Below, one piece after another: positions 20,336 to 30,229 of a DNA stretch of 64,000 nt. Location: positions 1,192,634 through 1,256,633 of the forward strand of contig NC_018333.1 of assembly GCF_000234665.1 (NCBI RefSeq). Direction: 5' to 3'. Source of the DNA: Leishmania mexicana MHOM/GT/2001/U1103 (lineage: Eukaryota; Euglenozoa; Kinetoplastea; Trypanosomatida; Trypanosomatidae). The position numbers and the translations under genes were made by a program. The notes below the pieces were generated by a model. It ran no database searches. It was not told the origin of the DNA and was given only the letters and a program-made list of their open reading frames with translations. The number at the start of each line of letters is the position of its first letter. Within the stretch, counting starts at the first letter, position 1.

Positions 20336-23263
20336 ATGCAGCCAATCAACCCAAATGACCGGAACACCCAAGGACAGTTCGTCGAGATTGCTTGCAGGGC
20401 AGCCTCGCCGGACCCAGCGGCGCGCACGCCGGCGGAGAGAGAGCTTCTAGCTTATCTAGACTCCGTGGATAAACAAAGTGGGCTGCCGCAGCTACTGCTG
20501 GAGCTCACCCATGGCGAGACTCCTCACGACACCTTCTTCGCCATTAGCTTTAAAAACATGGTGAAGAAGTGCTGGGATCCGTCGACGTCGGAGCACTGCA
20601 TCCAGGAGTGCGATAAGGTCGCTGTGCGCGCTACAATTATCGAGAACATGCTTCGCTCATCGGGTGCGGTGCAGCGGAACTTGGCCGAAGCAATCGCGCT
20701 CATAGCCCAGGTTGATTTTCCCACTGCATGGGCCGATGCCTTGTCCCTGATCGTAAAGGTGCTCACTTCTGGAAATGATGTTGCCCAATTGCGTGCTGCG
20801 CTGTCCACGTCTCACAGTGTTTTGCGCAAGTACCGCCATCAGGGTGAGTTGACAGAGGCTCTTGTGCACGAGCTGCGTACCATCTATAGCTTGCTGTGCC
20901 CCGCGCTGGTTCGCAGCATGGAGTCGCTCCTCTTGACGACGGAGACGCAGGGTGCCAATGTGGCTGAGGTGTACAGAGGCATCACGGATGCCGTGGAATG
21001 CCTGCGCGATATTACCTCACTCGACCTCGGTGACGAGTTCATCGAGCGCATCGGTCCCATCGTAAGCATGTACAATCGCTGCCTCAGCAGGGTAAGCGCG
21101 CCGTCGGCCTTGTATGGAGCTCAGGCAAGTGCCATGATCGACATGAACTCTGCCGTGATAGCGTGCATGACGCACTGGCTAAACTCGTTTGACGAGGACT
21201 TTGAGAATTTCGCACCGCAGTTCATCGAAGTCGTGATTGGGATGCTATCGAATCAAATGAGCAGCGACCCTTCCATGGACGATTTGGTGGTTTGCTCTCT
21301 CGAGTTGGTCAGCAGCGCGTGCCGCGGCACCACCCGCTCTCACCTGAACACGAGAGAGAGGCTGCAGTATATACTGCAGTTCATCATCCTTCCCAATCTT
21401 GCACTTCGCGAGGATGATTTGGAGACCTACACGAGCGATCCGGACGAGTACATTAAGAAGAACATAGAGGGCTCCAATTTTCACACTCGCCGCCGCGCCG
21501 CCGTGGAGTTGGTGCGCTCCCTTCTTCTATATCTTCCGGAAGTGGCGCGGCCGCTCCTCGCCGAGGTGACCACTGCACTCCTCCAAACTGCACACGGGGA
21601 CTGGAGGGCCAAAGACACGGCCATCTACCTGGCGTTTGTGCTAGTGGTGGATGGGCAGCTGGTGAACACACAGCGCGGTGTGACAGTACCGCAGCTCAGC
21701 GAAATTATTCCCGTTGCTCAGATCCTTGACGGCCACGTTTTTCCGGAGGTCAGGTGTGATTTGTCAGCGCAGAGCCCTGGCATCGTCAAGGCGGACTGTA
21801 TGCTCGTCGTTGCAGCCTTCCGTCACCTTATTGCCTCCACGGCATACGAGTTCCTAGTGCCAGCTCTGACTCGCCACATCGCGGTTGGTGACACCGTGGT
21901 GATGACATATGCGGCCCACACCCTCAAGTGCTTTCTTTCCATCACCGAAGCGTCGGCGGCCGCTGCCATCGAGGCGGTGTTTACTGGAAACGTCCTCAGC
22001 ATTCTCGAAGGCATTTGCGTGCGCATCCAAGAGGCAGAGGCGCCGAATCCGTACCTGATGCAGTACCTCATGACTGTGTGCTTCCGCTTTCCGAAACTCG
22101 TCGCCCCCTTCGCGACGCAGGTGATGGCTTCTCTCCACACGCCGCTGTACAGAGCTGTTCGTAACCCTTCCAACGCGTTGTACAGTCAGTGCATGTTCGA
22201 GGTCATCTCCAAGTGTGTGGCGCTGCAGCCAGGAGCAAGGGGTGAGTTCGAGGGGATGCTGTGGCCCAACTTCGCACACGTGCTACGCGAGAACGTTGTC
22301 GAGTACGTGCCATATGTTCTCCAAGTATTTGCCCAGCTCGTGCGCACGTACCAGTCCAGCGATGCTGCGCAGCGGTGGGCCGAAAACCCCGCTGAGAATT
22401 ACCAAGGCCTAGTCTGCCCGCTTACTCAACCGCAGATGTACGAAATGCGTACACAGATTCCTGCGCCAGTGTGCTTGCTCTGTGCGTTTGTCGAGGTCTA
22501 CCCGGGATACATGCATCGGACCGGGATGACCAACCCAGCTCTGAACGTCTTCAACTTATTGGTGCGTCTCAAGAATTACGATAACGAGGGCTTGAACATT
22601 CTCACATCTATGCTGCTTGCGTACCCTGCGGATGTCATGGACGTGTACATGGACACTGTATTCAAGGTTCTGATGGATCGCTTGCAGAGTTCCTCTACAC
22701 CAAAGTATGTGCGTATCCTGATCCTATTTTTATCTGTTGTGGTGGTGCAGCGCAGGGACGCTGACTACCTGGTCAGTCGCCTCAACAACATCGAGAGTGG
22801 CTTGTTCATGAGGGTTCTCGGCAACGTATGGCTGCCTCGCATGCAAAAGATCACTGGAAATGTGGAGCGCAAGACATGTGTGGTGGCGCTGGCCAGGCTT
22901 CTTTGCGAGTCCACGACGCTGCAGTCCGACACGGCAGCGTGGGTGACGAGTGCTTCCAGCTGCCTCAGGATGCTGCACGATGGCGTGGAGCCGGACGACC
23001 ACATAAGCTTCACGCCCGCTGCGGGCGCGGCGCAGAATCCAGAGTCCCTGCTCGGCAGCGCCATCGGATCAGATGAACTCACCGGCTCGTTTCACCCTCT
23101 ACGAGAGGCGATGCAAAGGCCGCGTGACGTCTGCAGCCACGTTCCCGACGCCCAAGGGTTCTTTCAAACGGAGTTGACAAACTTTCTCAAGGGCCGCGGC
23201 GCACACCTTTCCGCCTCACTCAAGCAGTGGCTTGGCCCGCATACTCCTGCTTGGCTTCCGTAA
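20336..23263 (+). CDS. CSE1: Exportin-2 / CSE1 (importin-alpha re-exporter), 975 aa
   Basis: CSE1/CAS with RanGTP returns importin-alpha from nucleus to cytoplasm. The N-terminus shows the importin-beta N-terminal fold (AERELLAYLDSVDKQSGLPQ, then FKNMVKKCW at about 77-85). The family-specific CSE1 core is clear at about residues 341-400: LPNLALREDDLETYTSDPDE, YIKKNIEGSNFHTRRRAA, then DWRAKDTAIYLAFVLV near 422-437; these match the yeast/human CSE1 pattern of LPN-x-FRE, D-P-x-EYIRRD-x-EGSD-x-x-TRRRAA and the SKD-x-AIYL segment. HEAT-like helices continue to the end. The length equals the family's usual 960-975. The ATG at 20336 was preferred over the upstream open frame because it lies after the predicted acceptor and begins the conserved length. 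The gene sits between two inverted repeats. Confidence 0.93.
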   Translation: MQPINPNDRNTQGQFVEIACRAASPDPAARTPAERELLAYLDSVDKQSGLPQLLLELTHGETPHDTFFAISFKNMVKKCWDPSTSEHCIQECDKVAVRATIIENMLRSSGAVQRNLAEAIALIAQVDFPTAWADALSLIVKVLTSGNDVAQLRAALSTSHSVLRKYRHQGELTEALVHELRTIYSLLCPALVRSMESLLLTTETQGANVAEVYRGITDAVECLRDITSLDLGDEFIERIGPIVSMYNRCLSRVSAPSALYGAQASAMIDMNSAVIACMTHWLNSFDEDFENFAPQFIEVVIGMLSNQMSSDPSMDDLVVCSLELVSSACRGTTRSHLNTRERLQYILQFIILPNLALREDDLETYTSDPDEYIKKNIEGSNFHTRRRAAVELVRSLLLYLPEVARPLLAEVTTALLQTAHGDWRAKDTAIYLAFVLVVDGQLVNTQRGVTVPQLSEIIPVAQILDGHVFPEVRCDLSAQSPGIVKADCMLVVAAFRHLIASTAYEFLVPALTRHIAVGDTVVMTYAAHTLKCFLSITEASAAAAIEAVFTGNVLSILEGICVRIQEAEAPNPYLMQYLMTVCFRFPKLVAPFATQVMASLHTPLYRAVRNPSNALYSQCMFEVISKCVALQPGARGEFEGMLWPNFAHVLRENVVEYVPYVLQVFAQLVRTYQSSDAAQRWAENPAENYQGLVCPLTQPQMYEMRTQIPAPVCLLCAFVEVYPGYMHRTGMTNPALNVFNLLVRLKNYDNEGLNILTSMLLAYPADVMDVYMDTVFKVLMDRLQSSSTPKYVRILILFLSVVVVQRRDADYLVSRLNNIESGLFMRVLGNVWLPRMQKITGNVERKTCVVALARLLCESTTLQSDTAAWVTSASSCLRMLHDGVEPDDHISFTPAAGAAQNPESLLGSAIGSDELTGSFHPLREAMQRPRDVCSHVPDAQGFFQTELTNFLKGRGAHLSASLKQWLGPHTPAWLP

Positions 23264-23827
23264 GATGGGCGTCACTGGCACACATGCAGGGGGGAGGTTG
23301 CGTCTTACTTGTTGGCTTCTCAGAATGAGTCCTCAGTGGTGTTTGCAGGACGGGCAGACAGCGCACATACATGGGCGAGTGCATGTGGCATCGCAGAGCA
23401 ACGAAGTTCAAGCGAAATGCCCCACGGCCGGGCTGATTTCGTCCACCTCCTCGTAGTTTTCTCATGATGGAAATGTTTCGCACAAAAGACACGGTTGTTC
23501 TCTCTTTTGATGCATCGTACTTTCTCTTGGTGACACCCCCGCAACGTGGATGCGGTTGCCGATGACTCGACGTGTGGCCTTTGCGCCTGCACATTCATGT
23601 TGGTCCGGAGAGGGTCTCTTCAAGCACGGCAAGCGTTTTGCACTGTGTAGGTCGTCGCAGCATCTTTTCGTTGTTGTCTTTGTAAATCGTCGAGGTCGGG
23701 GCTTTCGCGCGCGCGCACACACACACATGCGCGCTTACGGGTGTGCACGGTGCGCTTTCCCCTTCGTCTCTTCCGTTCTTCTTCACAGTACCACTGATAA
23801 CGTCGGCCACCTCAGCGTGGTGCCAAG
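23264..23827. other. 3' region of CSE1
   Basis: Mixed-composition sequence with a CG/CA run at about 23707-23731. No gene seen. Confidence 0.5.
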
Positions 23828-24025
23828 GTGTAGGACCCACGTTCTGTGTGGGGAGGCCAAGAGCCTGCAGCCTGGCCTCTGGGTACGGCTGAGGAGTCTT
23901 GGTGTTGACGGACAGGTCTTGGCTGGCGTGGTGCCGAGGAGACGTGCTGGCGTGATGATCATGTTTACAGTGCCTCACCATGAACCAAGAAGACAAAGGA
24001 AGCGCATATAGCTTTTTGCCTCTTT
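23828..24025 (+). repeat. SIDER-like block, head segment
   Basis: About 130 bases (23835-23960) match the beginning of the 11388-12090 block in the same orientation (GGTGCCGAGGAGACGTGC is shared). It is followed by an A-rich stretch (about 23979-24007) and a pyrimidine tract, which could mark the end of a separate truncated element. Confidence 0.5.
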
Positions 24026-24592
24026 CTTTTTCCCAACATGCCTATGCTGCGATAGAGCATGAGCACACCCTACCCCCGGGCCGTCGCAGGCCCCCCACCG
24101 CGTGGTGCGAATACGCCCTAGGTATATCTGAAGGCAACGCCGGCTCCGTCACCCGAACATGTGCGCTCTCCCGAGGCCTGCACACCACCCGCCTCGCAGG
24201 TCGCCTCACAGCTGCTCCCACCACGCCGAGCGTCACCTGGTGCATCCGCCCCTTTGGGGCGGTTCAGGCCCCCCCCCTCCCACACACACCGGTGAACAGT
24301 GTGAGGGTCGGGAGGGATATACTCGAGTCACGCTGGCACTCTGCCTAATCATGTGAGTGGCACCACCGTGCCCGCTGGCACAGGCGGCTTCGACACCACG
24401 CCATCCAGGGCCTGGCTGCCGACATCAGCAGCGACACACTGCACCGACTTCCCCACCTCGAAGGTACCTGACCCTTGTCGCCACCAGAAGTCTCTGGGCA
24501 TGGAGAGGGATAGGGAGGGGGGCTGACCCGGTCTCCACCCACTGCGTGGGGACTGGATCCTGAGATACCATACACTGAGGTGTCGCTCCCGT
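24026..24592 (+). repeat. SIDER-like repeat, direct copy (right of CSE1)
   Basis: Inverted partner of 17972-18535. The match runs from CCCAACATGCCTATGCTGC at 24032 to the shared CACTGAGGTGTC near 24576. It carries a frame of 68 residues identical to the other copy. About 565 bp, in the size range of SIDER elements. Confidence 0.75.
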
Positions 24593-25883
24593 CAATCAAG
24601 GAAATGGACGCGGCTACAGAACGAGAAGTACGGAAAGGAAAACAGAGGCGCAAGCTGCACATACGGTATGAGTGGCATGTTGTTGTGCTTTGCGGCGGCC
24701 CTGGTGAAGGTCGTGTGCATACCGTCTGTCCTGCTCTGGACACATGTCAAACGGAGCATTTTAGGTGGTGACACTTCCCCCTCCTCCTTTTTTGCCCTCG
24801 TGTTATGTGCGATGTGCCTTGTATGGGGGCAAGGCTCGGGGGAGGAGTGGGTGGTGGTGGTGGTGAAGGCATCCCTGATGGGGCACTGGAGGGTTGTGAA
24901 GATAATGGTCTCGCCCTGGACTGAATGCGAATATGTGTCTTGTGGGTGCGTTGGTGGCGCGACTGGCGTGTGTGTGTTTTGCGTACATCGTGTGATGCTT
25001 TAGAACGTAGGATTTTGTTTTGTGTTTGCCAAGCTTCTGCCCATGTGCGCCATCTGCGGTAGAAGAAGAGAAGGGGGGAATCTGCGGGACTCTGACTATT
25101 GCGCGTGTGTGTGTGTTTCTTGTGTTATCTTTCATCGGCTAACAGGACGGCGACAACGCTGCAACAGGAGGAAGGGGAGGTGGAAGGGAGGTATCTCTTC
25201 GTTCCGGGAGCGGCGCTGTGCTTGTGTTTGCGTGAACACCGTGCATGTCACCCCCCCCTCAAAAAAAACCGGCATGAACAGAACCAGGCAAATGGAGAGC
25301 TGACCTTTTTGTGTGTTCTCTTCGGCCTCTTCGGATCACGCAGCGTCCTCTCTATGCGCTTCCTTCTCACTCGGCGCGGCTCACCCCCGCTGATGATGTC
25401 TGCCACGATAACGAAAGGTGAAAATCCCACAAACTTCAGACGAAAACGCCAAGCGAGAACAAGAAGAAATGCAACCCTTCCCTCCAGAAAGTCAGGCACA
25501 CACATGCACACGCACGCTAAACAGCAACAAATGCTGAAACGGCAAGGCGGGTCGTTTTCTTTCCACCCCGGTGACTCGCCCTGTGTGCCCTGCACCAAAT
25601 ACAGGGCGGTCTGTCAGTTCCTTCATGGCTGCTTGGGGGTTTGAGACGTGGACTGGTTTAACGCTCATATCGCAACATGATGCTCTGAGTAACACGTCAT
25701 GGGCGTGCAGGCGCGCACACACACACACACACGACCCCCGCTTTTTTTTGCTTGCGTTGTCCAACAACCTTTTTCACCTCCCCCTTTCCCACACCTCTTC
25801 CCCACACACAGGCTTCATAGACGTGCAATCTTCGTGAACACCCACACCCACAGAGACGTACGTGCGTTGTACCGTCACACCAC
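24593..25883. other. Spacer upstream of the four-cysteine protein
   Basis: No gene supported. Contains short GT/CA tracts (25718-25733) and ends in a pyrimidine-rich region (about 25741-25800) that may serve trans-splicing. Confidence 0.5.
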
Positions 25884-26387
25884 ATGAGCAATCGTTTCGC
25901 GTACCCAGCGTCTATCGCGCCACAGGCGCAGACGTCGAACTACCCCACGGTGCACAACATTTATTTTCGCTCTTCACCGCTGTCCACGCTGTCGACAAGG
26001 CGGAACACAAAGCTCAAGTGCCCGTCATGCGGGGTATGGGGTGAAAAAAGCACGGTGTGCAAGGTGTGCCTCTCTACCATACCAGGCCCCCGCCGCATCT
26101 ACGCGCCCCCCTCTTCAGAGACTGCGAGGCGCCAGCCAACCAGGTCAGCTCAGCGGCACACGCTCTTGCAGCCAGCCACGCAAGCCGGCGTGACAGCAAG
26201 CGGCGCTACGGAGAGCAAGAGGGGCAAACCTATCAAAGATCAGGCCCTACAAACCACTGCACGGGTGCTGAACCTACGCGCGCCTCGCATCCGCGCTTCC
26301 CCTGCTCCCCTCACAGCGACCGTGCCGACGCCAGGAACCCCGTCATTCACTGCGGCACAGAGGCAGCAGCGTAGCCGAGTCAGCTGA
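25884..26387 (+). CDS. Small hypothetical protein with a four-cysteine (zinc-ribbon-like) motif, 167 aa
   Basis: Two CxxC pairs are present, Cys46/Cys49 and Cys59/Cys62 (CPSCGVWGEKSTVCKVC), spaced like a compact zinc knuckle or ribbon. The remainder is basic and rich in Ala, Thr, Pro, Gln and Arg and is likely disordered. No known family was recognised. The ATG at 25884 is the only in-frame ATG before the cysteines. Support for it being a real gene comes from the zinc-like motif, composition unlike the surrounding pyrimidine frames, and a fitting position in the transcription unit. It may bind RNA or protein through the zinc site, but this is a guess. Confidence 0.65.
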   Translation: MSNRFAYPASIAPQAQTSNYPTVHNIYFRSSPLSTLSTRRNTKLKCPSCGVWGEKSTVCKVCLSTIPGPRRIYAPPSSETARRQPTRSAQRHTLLQPATQAGVTASGATESKRGKPIKDQALQTTARVLNLRAPRIRASPAPLTATVPTPGTPSFTAAQRQQRSRVS

Positions 26388-27327
26388 GGTACCTGTGTCA
26401 TCTGGTTCACGACGTGTGAACCGTGGAACTTGTTCCACGCCGAGATGCTTTCCTGGGATGGAGAGAGGGGGCGGTGTGTCTTTGTGTGGGAGTTGGGGGG
26501 TTTGGTGCTAGGTGGGTGCAGGGGAGGATGAAAGGGTTCACATCTCTCTCTCCTTGCCGTATCGCGATGTGCACCACTTGATCGTCCTGCCACGATCATC
26601 GTCCCCAAGAGAGACGAAAAGGGGGAAAAAGAGCGAAGAGGCCCATCGCCGCTGTTCTGTCGCCGGGTGCTCATTTCTGTCCTCCTCCTCTCTACATCTC
26701 TGGCTTTTTTTGGTGTTCTCGACACCAACTCCCCCTCCCCTCTCCCCCACCCCCCATGGGCCCTGGGCGCGCACCGCCTGCGAGCCTCGCTCGTTTCAGT
26801 GCAACGACGTGTCTCTGGCGTGTTCTCTCTCTACCCAGCAGCTTGGTGGTGCGCCGTAGTCCCCGCCCTTCTCCCCTCTATGCGCGCACTCCCACTTACT
26901 TAGTCCATTGCACGCGGGTGCGGATGCGTTTCTCTGTGCCCCTTTCTCTCTCCCACCCTAAACGCACACACCCACACCCACCCACACAACGCCCATGACG
27001 CGGCGTGTGTGTACGTGTGCATCCATGGGCAGACGCCCTCCTTTGTCGGCTCCAGTTCGAAGCCTCGAGCCCGCTTTCAGGTGAGGAGACTCCAGCTTGA
27101 GTACACACAAAAACGCGAGCACAGAGCCGTCTACCAGCGCACACAATCAAGGTGTAGAGGCGATTTGCACGCATGTGCCACGCAAATTATACACATCTGT
27201 GCATCGCACACCGCACCTATAGATATCCACGTCTCCACCCTCGTCGTCACTCTTTGCATACCACAGTGATTGGTGAAGGTGTGTGTGTGTGCCAACGCAA
27301 AAGAAGGCACGCACAGTAGCTTGCCGC
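26388..27327. other. Intergenic region
   Basis: About 0.9 kb, CT/CA-rich, no gene seen. It should contain the processing signals between the two neighbouring small genes. Confidence 0.55.
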
Positions 27328-28032
27328 ATGAGGCTTCACCTGGAGGACGCTTACGAGGAGCTCTGCGCCGAGTACAACACTACGCCGCTATGTAGCTTCC
27401 GCAGCTCTCTGCGGAACACGTACGCTTCGCCAGATGGCGAAGTCTTCATGGACGGCTCTTATGTTGAGGGCGATCACTTCTGCGTCTTCGCCGAACTTCT
27501 TCGTCGACTGCTGCGGCAGCCCATTGCATTCATCAAGCCCGCTATCGTGCAGCTGGGTACCGTTGCGCCTCAGCTGGGGAACTCCGTCCTCTACACGCCA
27601 GAGGCGCAAGTCGGCCAAGTCTACTACGCCGTGCCGCCTCGTCTACTGCGAATCAAGCTGCTCCTCTCGCGCAATGTGAACAATGCAGATGTGGAGCGCG
27701 TGTGCCGCCTCATCGTGGCGCAGAAGGTGTTGGACTGCGTTCCGTTTCCAGGATCGCACAGCAACTCTACGAAAGCAAGTACACAAGCCACGGGCTCTCT
27801 GCCGAAGTTGAGCTGGCCGGAGAGAGCAGCCATCGAAAGCATCGACCTGCACAACTGCGTGTTTGTTTCGCTCCCAGGTGGGCGAGCCTTGCGTGCTGCC
27901 GCGCGGCGCAACGTGTACGTTCAAAACGTCTTTCTGGAGGGGTGCAGCGTGAATGCTGCGGTGGTGGCGCAAATAGCGCGAGCGACTCGCAGCAATAGGG
28001 AGCAGTTTCGCCTCGTGTGTACCTCGTCCTGA
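27328..28032 (+). CDS. Hypothetical protein, LRR-like C-terminal part, 234 aa
   Basis: A compact, well-mixed globular composition and strong coding character support a real gene, but I do not recognise the family. The C-terminal third has leucine-rich-repeat-like periodicity (ESIDLHNCVFVSL, then NVYVQNVFLEGCSVNAAVV), suggesting a short LRR-type or related scaffold. There is no signal peptide or membrane segment. The ATG at 27328 (MRLHLEDAYEEL) was chosen as the first ATG after a run of non-ATG codons in the frame. Downstream lies the second copy of the 470-bp repeat. Confidence 0.72.
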   Translation: MRLHLEDAYEELCAEYNTTPLCSFRSSLRNTYASPDGEVFMDGSYVEGDHFCVFAELLRRLLRQPIAFIKPAIVQLGTVAPQLGNSVLYTPEAQVGQVYYAVPPRLLRIKLLLSRNVNNADVERVCRLIVAQKVLDCVPFPGSHSNSTKASTQATGSLPKLSWPERAAIESIDLHNCVFVSLPGGRALRAAARRNVYVQNVFLEGCSVNAAVVAQIARATRSNREQFRLVCTSS

Positions 28033-29194
28033 CGCCTGACAGCACGTACACGCATACACACGTGCGCGGACGAGCTTCCTCGCAAAGCAAACCTGATGAG
28101 CGAGTGGTAACAGGCAACCGATACGCGGTGTGCGGAAGCGACACCACCAAGGCTTCCTCCCACACATGCGATGAGGCTGTGGAGGGGTGCTCGAGGATTC
28201 GAGGGCTGGAGGCAGCGGGGAGACGCACATTGCCTGTCTTCTCTGCGCTTGTACGAGAAGCGGTTCTGGTTCTGTCGTGGTGGTACTCGAGACTGATCAC
28301 ATGACCAACCCCCTCGCCCTCTGTTTTATTTCTCGTACTCCTACTGCTTCCCTTTCCTCCCTTGTTTCTTTGCCTCTCTCCGTTGGTGCCACCGCCTTTT
28401 TTTTTCGACCCACGTCTGGGGTACCTCTCTTTTCCTTCATCCGTTCATTGAATCAACACTGCGATGGTGGACTGCTTGTGACAAGAATTGTGCGACGTGG
28501 ACGGGGGTAGCAGAGGGAGAAGCGCATGCGCACAACTCATGAAAGAGGCTGGCGTTGCCTTCGTAAAGGAAAAAAAAACATTATTTTGTGTTGTTTGCAC
28601 TTAGGGAAGACATTCGTCTCCTCAACTGCCACCCACGCCCCGCGAGCACGGTTGAGCTCGAACGTACACGTCTGAAGCCGCGAAGAAGGTGAGCTGCCGC
28701 AACTCTAAACGGTGGAACGAGAGTAGCGGGAAGGGTGCGTTTCATGTGCTCTTCCGATTTTTGAGGAGTCTGCTGCACACGCGCACACACGCAGGCACAG
28801 CCACACGTTTGTACTCGTTCGGCAGACTGTCTATGTCTGTGTGTGTGCTTCCACCCTACGCTCTCTGTGACCGTCTGTGCAATATTGCCATGCACTCTGT
28901 TGTTTGGCCCGGCTTTGGTCGCAAGACACCCCTCTGCCGCCTTCTTCGTGGTAGCTGACATCGCTTTACGTCTGCCTCGGCTCCCCCTCCCGCACTCAGA
29001 GGCTTGTGTACACGTTTTGCATCTCCCCTCCCCCTACAGACACAGGCATATCGAACCTCTCATCGTGTCATCGCCCGCGTCTCCTCCGTTTTCATACTCG
29101 TCGGCGCGAGGGATGCAAACCGATAAGCGGCTGCGCTTTGGTTTTCGTGTGTGCTTGCGCCTTTGTGGCCTTCGACTTCTCATTCGCTTTTGAG
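28033..29194. other. Intergenic region before the second 470-bp repeat
   Basis: 1.2 kb with no supportable gene; an A-run and T-rich stretch lie near 28567-28590. Confidence 0.5.
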
Positions 29195-29664
29195 GGCGTG
29201 CGAAAAGACCGGAAACTGGGGAGGGATGGCCGATAAATGGTGTGATGACGACGACGAGGCGAAACACTCTGCACCGTTACCGTGGCGTGCTTCACCCACC
29301 ATGTGGCCTCTCCTATACCCTCATTTCGTTCTTCACGTTTCAGACCTCGAGGAGTCGAGTCATTGTAAGCTTTTCGCTCCTCCCTCGCACCGCCCCTGGA
29401 TTACCCACCACGACAGGGATCCGTGAGCGACGGACGGAGGGTAGACGTCTGTCTGTCGTGTCGTGCGTAGTGTTACCCGGTGAGGACTTGAAAACAACGG
29501 AATTCTCATGGATCGCTTTGCCGGCGCGTGCGGTATGGAGAGCGCGAGTGGGGGGATACCAGGCTGGTATACGCTTCCACGGAGGTAAGGAACTCGCCCC
29601 GCTAGGAGGCGCTTGGGAACGTGTGTTGGAATGCGTCATGCTCACCTCTCGATATCATTCTCCC
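29195..29664. repeat. 470-bp dispersed repeat, copy 2
   Basis: Partner of 12717-13186: same orientation, constant offset 16478, about 99% identical by eye. Flanking sequence on both sides is unrelated between the copies, so the block itself is the unit. It ends 565 bases upstream of the PDZ/D6/WD40 gene. Confidence 0.9.
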
Positions 29665-30229
29665 CACCCCCTTTTCTCCTGCTTTTCTTTGGAGGTGGGA
29701 ACCGACAGATTCACTCGGTTCCTTCGTCGACTCTCTGTGTGTGAAACGCTGTATTTCGCTATTTCGTCTCTCGCTGTCGTGTTCGCTTTTTCTTTTCGTT
29801 GCCGATCTAGTTTTATACATCTGTGTGCTCGTGTGTGTGTGTCTTTCTCTCTCTCTCGACACACGCTGCTGAGTTGCCTTACGTGGCGATACACTCCTGC
29901 TGTTTTTCGTTTTTACGTTTATGTTTCGCCGTTTTCATTTCGTGTGGGCTCACCTCTCGGGATCATATACGTTTCTAGTTTAGTGCCACTTTTGCGCAGT
30001 GCGACGCTCTTCGTCGTGTCTGCGGTCGTGCCCTTTACCGTACCGCTCTGTCCTTCTCTCCTCGTACCGGCCGTAGCGTGGCCCGTGTGAGGCAGCGCTT
30101 CCTCACGCCCGTGCCGTGCAGGCTGAGGGAAGCACAACAGTAGCACCCCCCCTGTGCTTTCCTTTTGCTCCCCCTGCTCTTTTGCCTCTTGTGTGGCTGG
30201 GGACACATTGCAGACCGGATTCGATAATC
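29665..30229. other. 5' region of the PDZ/D6/WD40 gene
   Basis: CT-rich, no gene. Candidate spliced-leader acceptors are the AG at 30075-30076 after a pyrimidine tract, or the CAG near 30210 after the tract at about 30157-30190. Confidence 0.5.

Noticed and set aside
29242..30090. 282-codon open frame over repeat copy 2
   Set aside because: Same reason as the frame at 12764-13606; downstream half is a translated pyrimidine tract.
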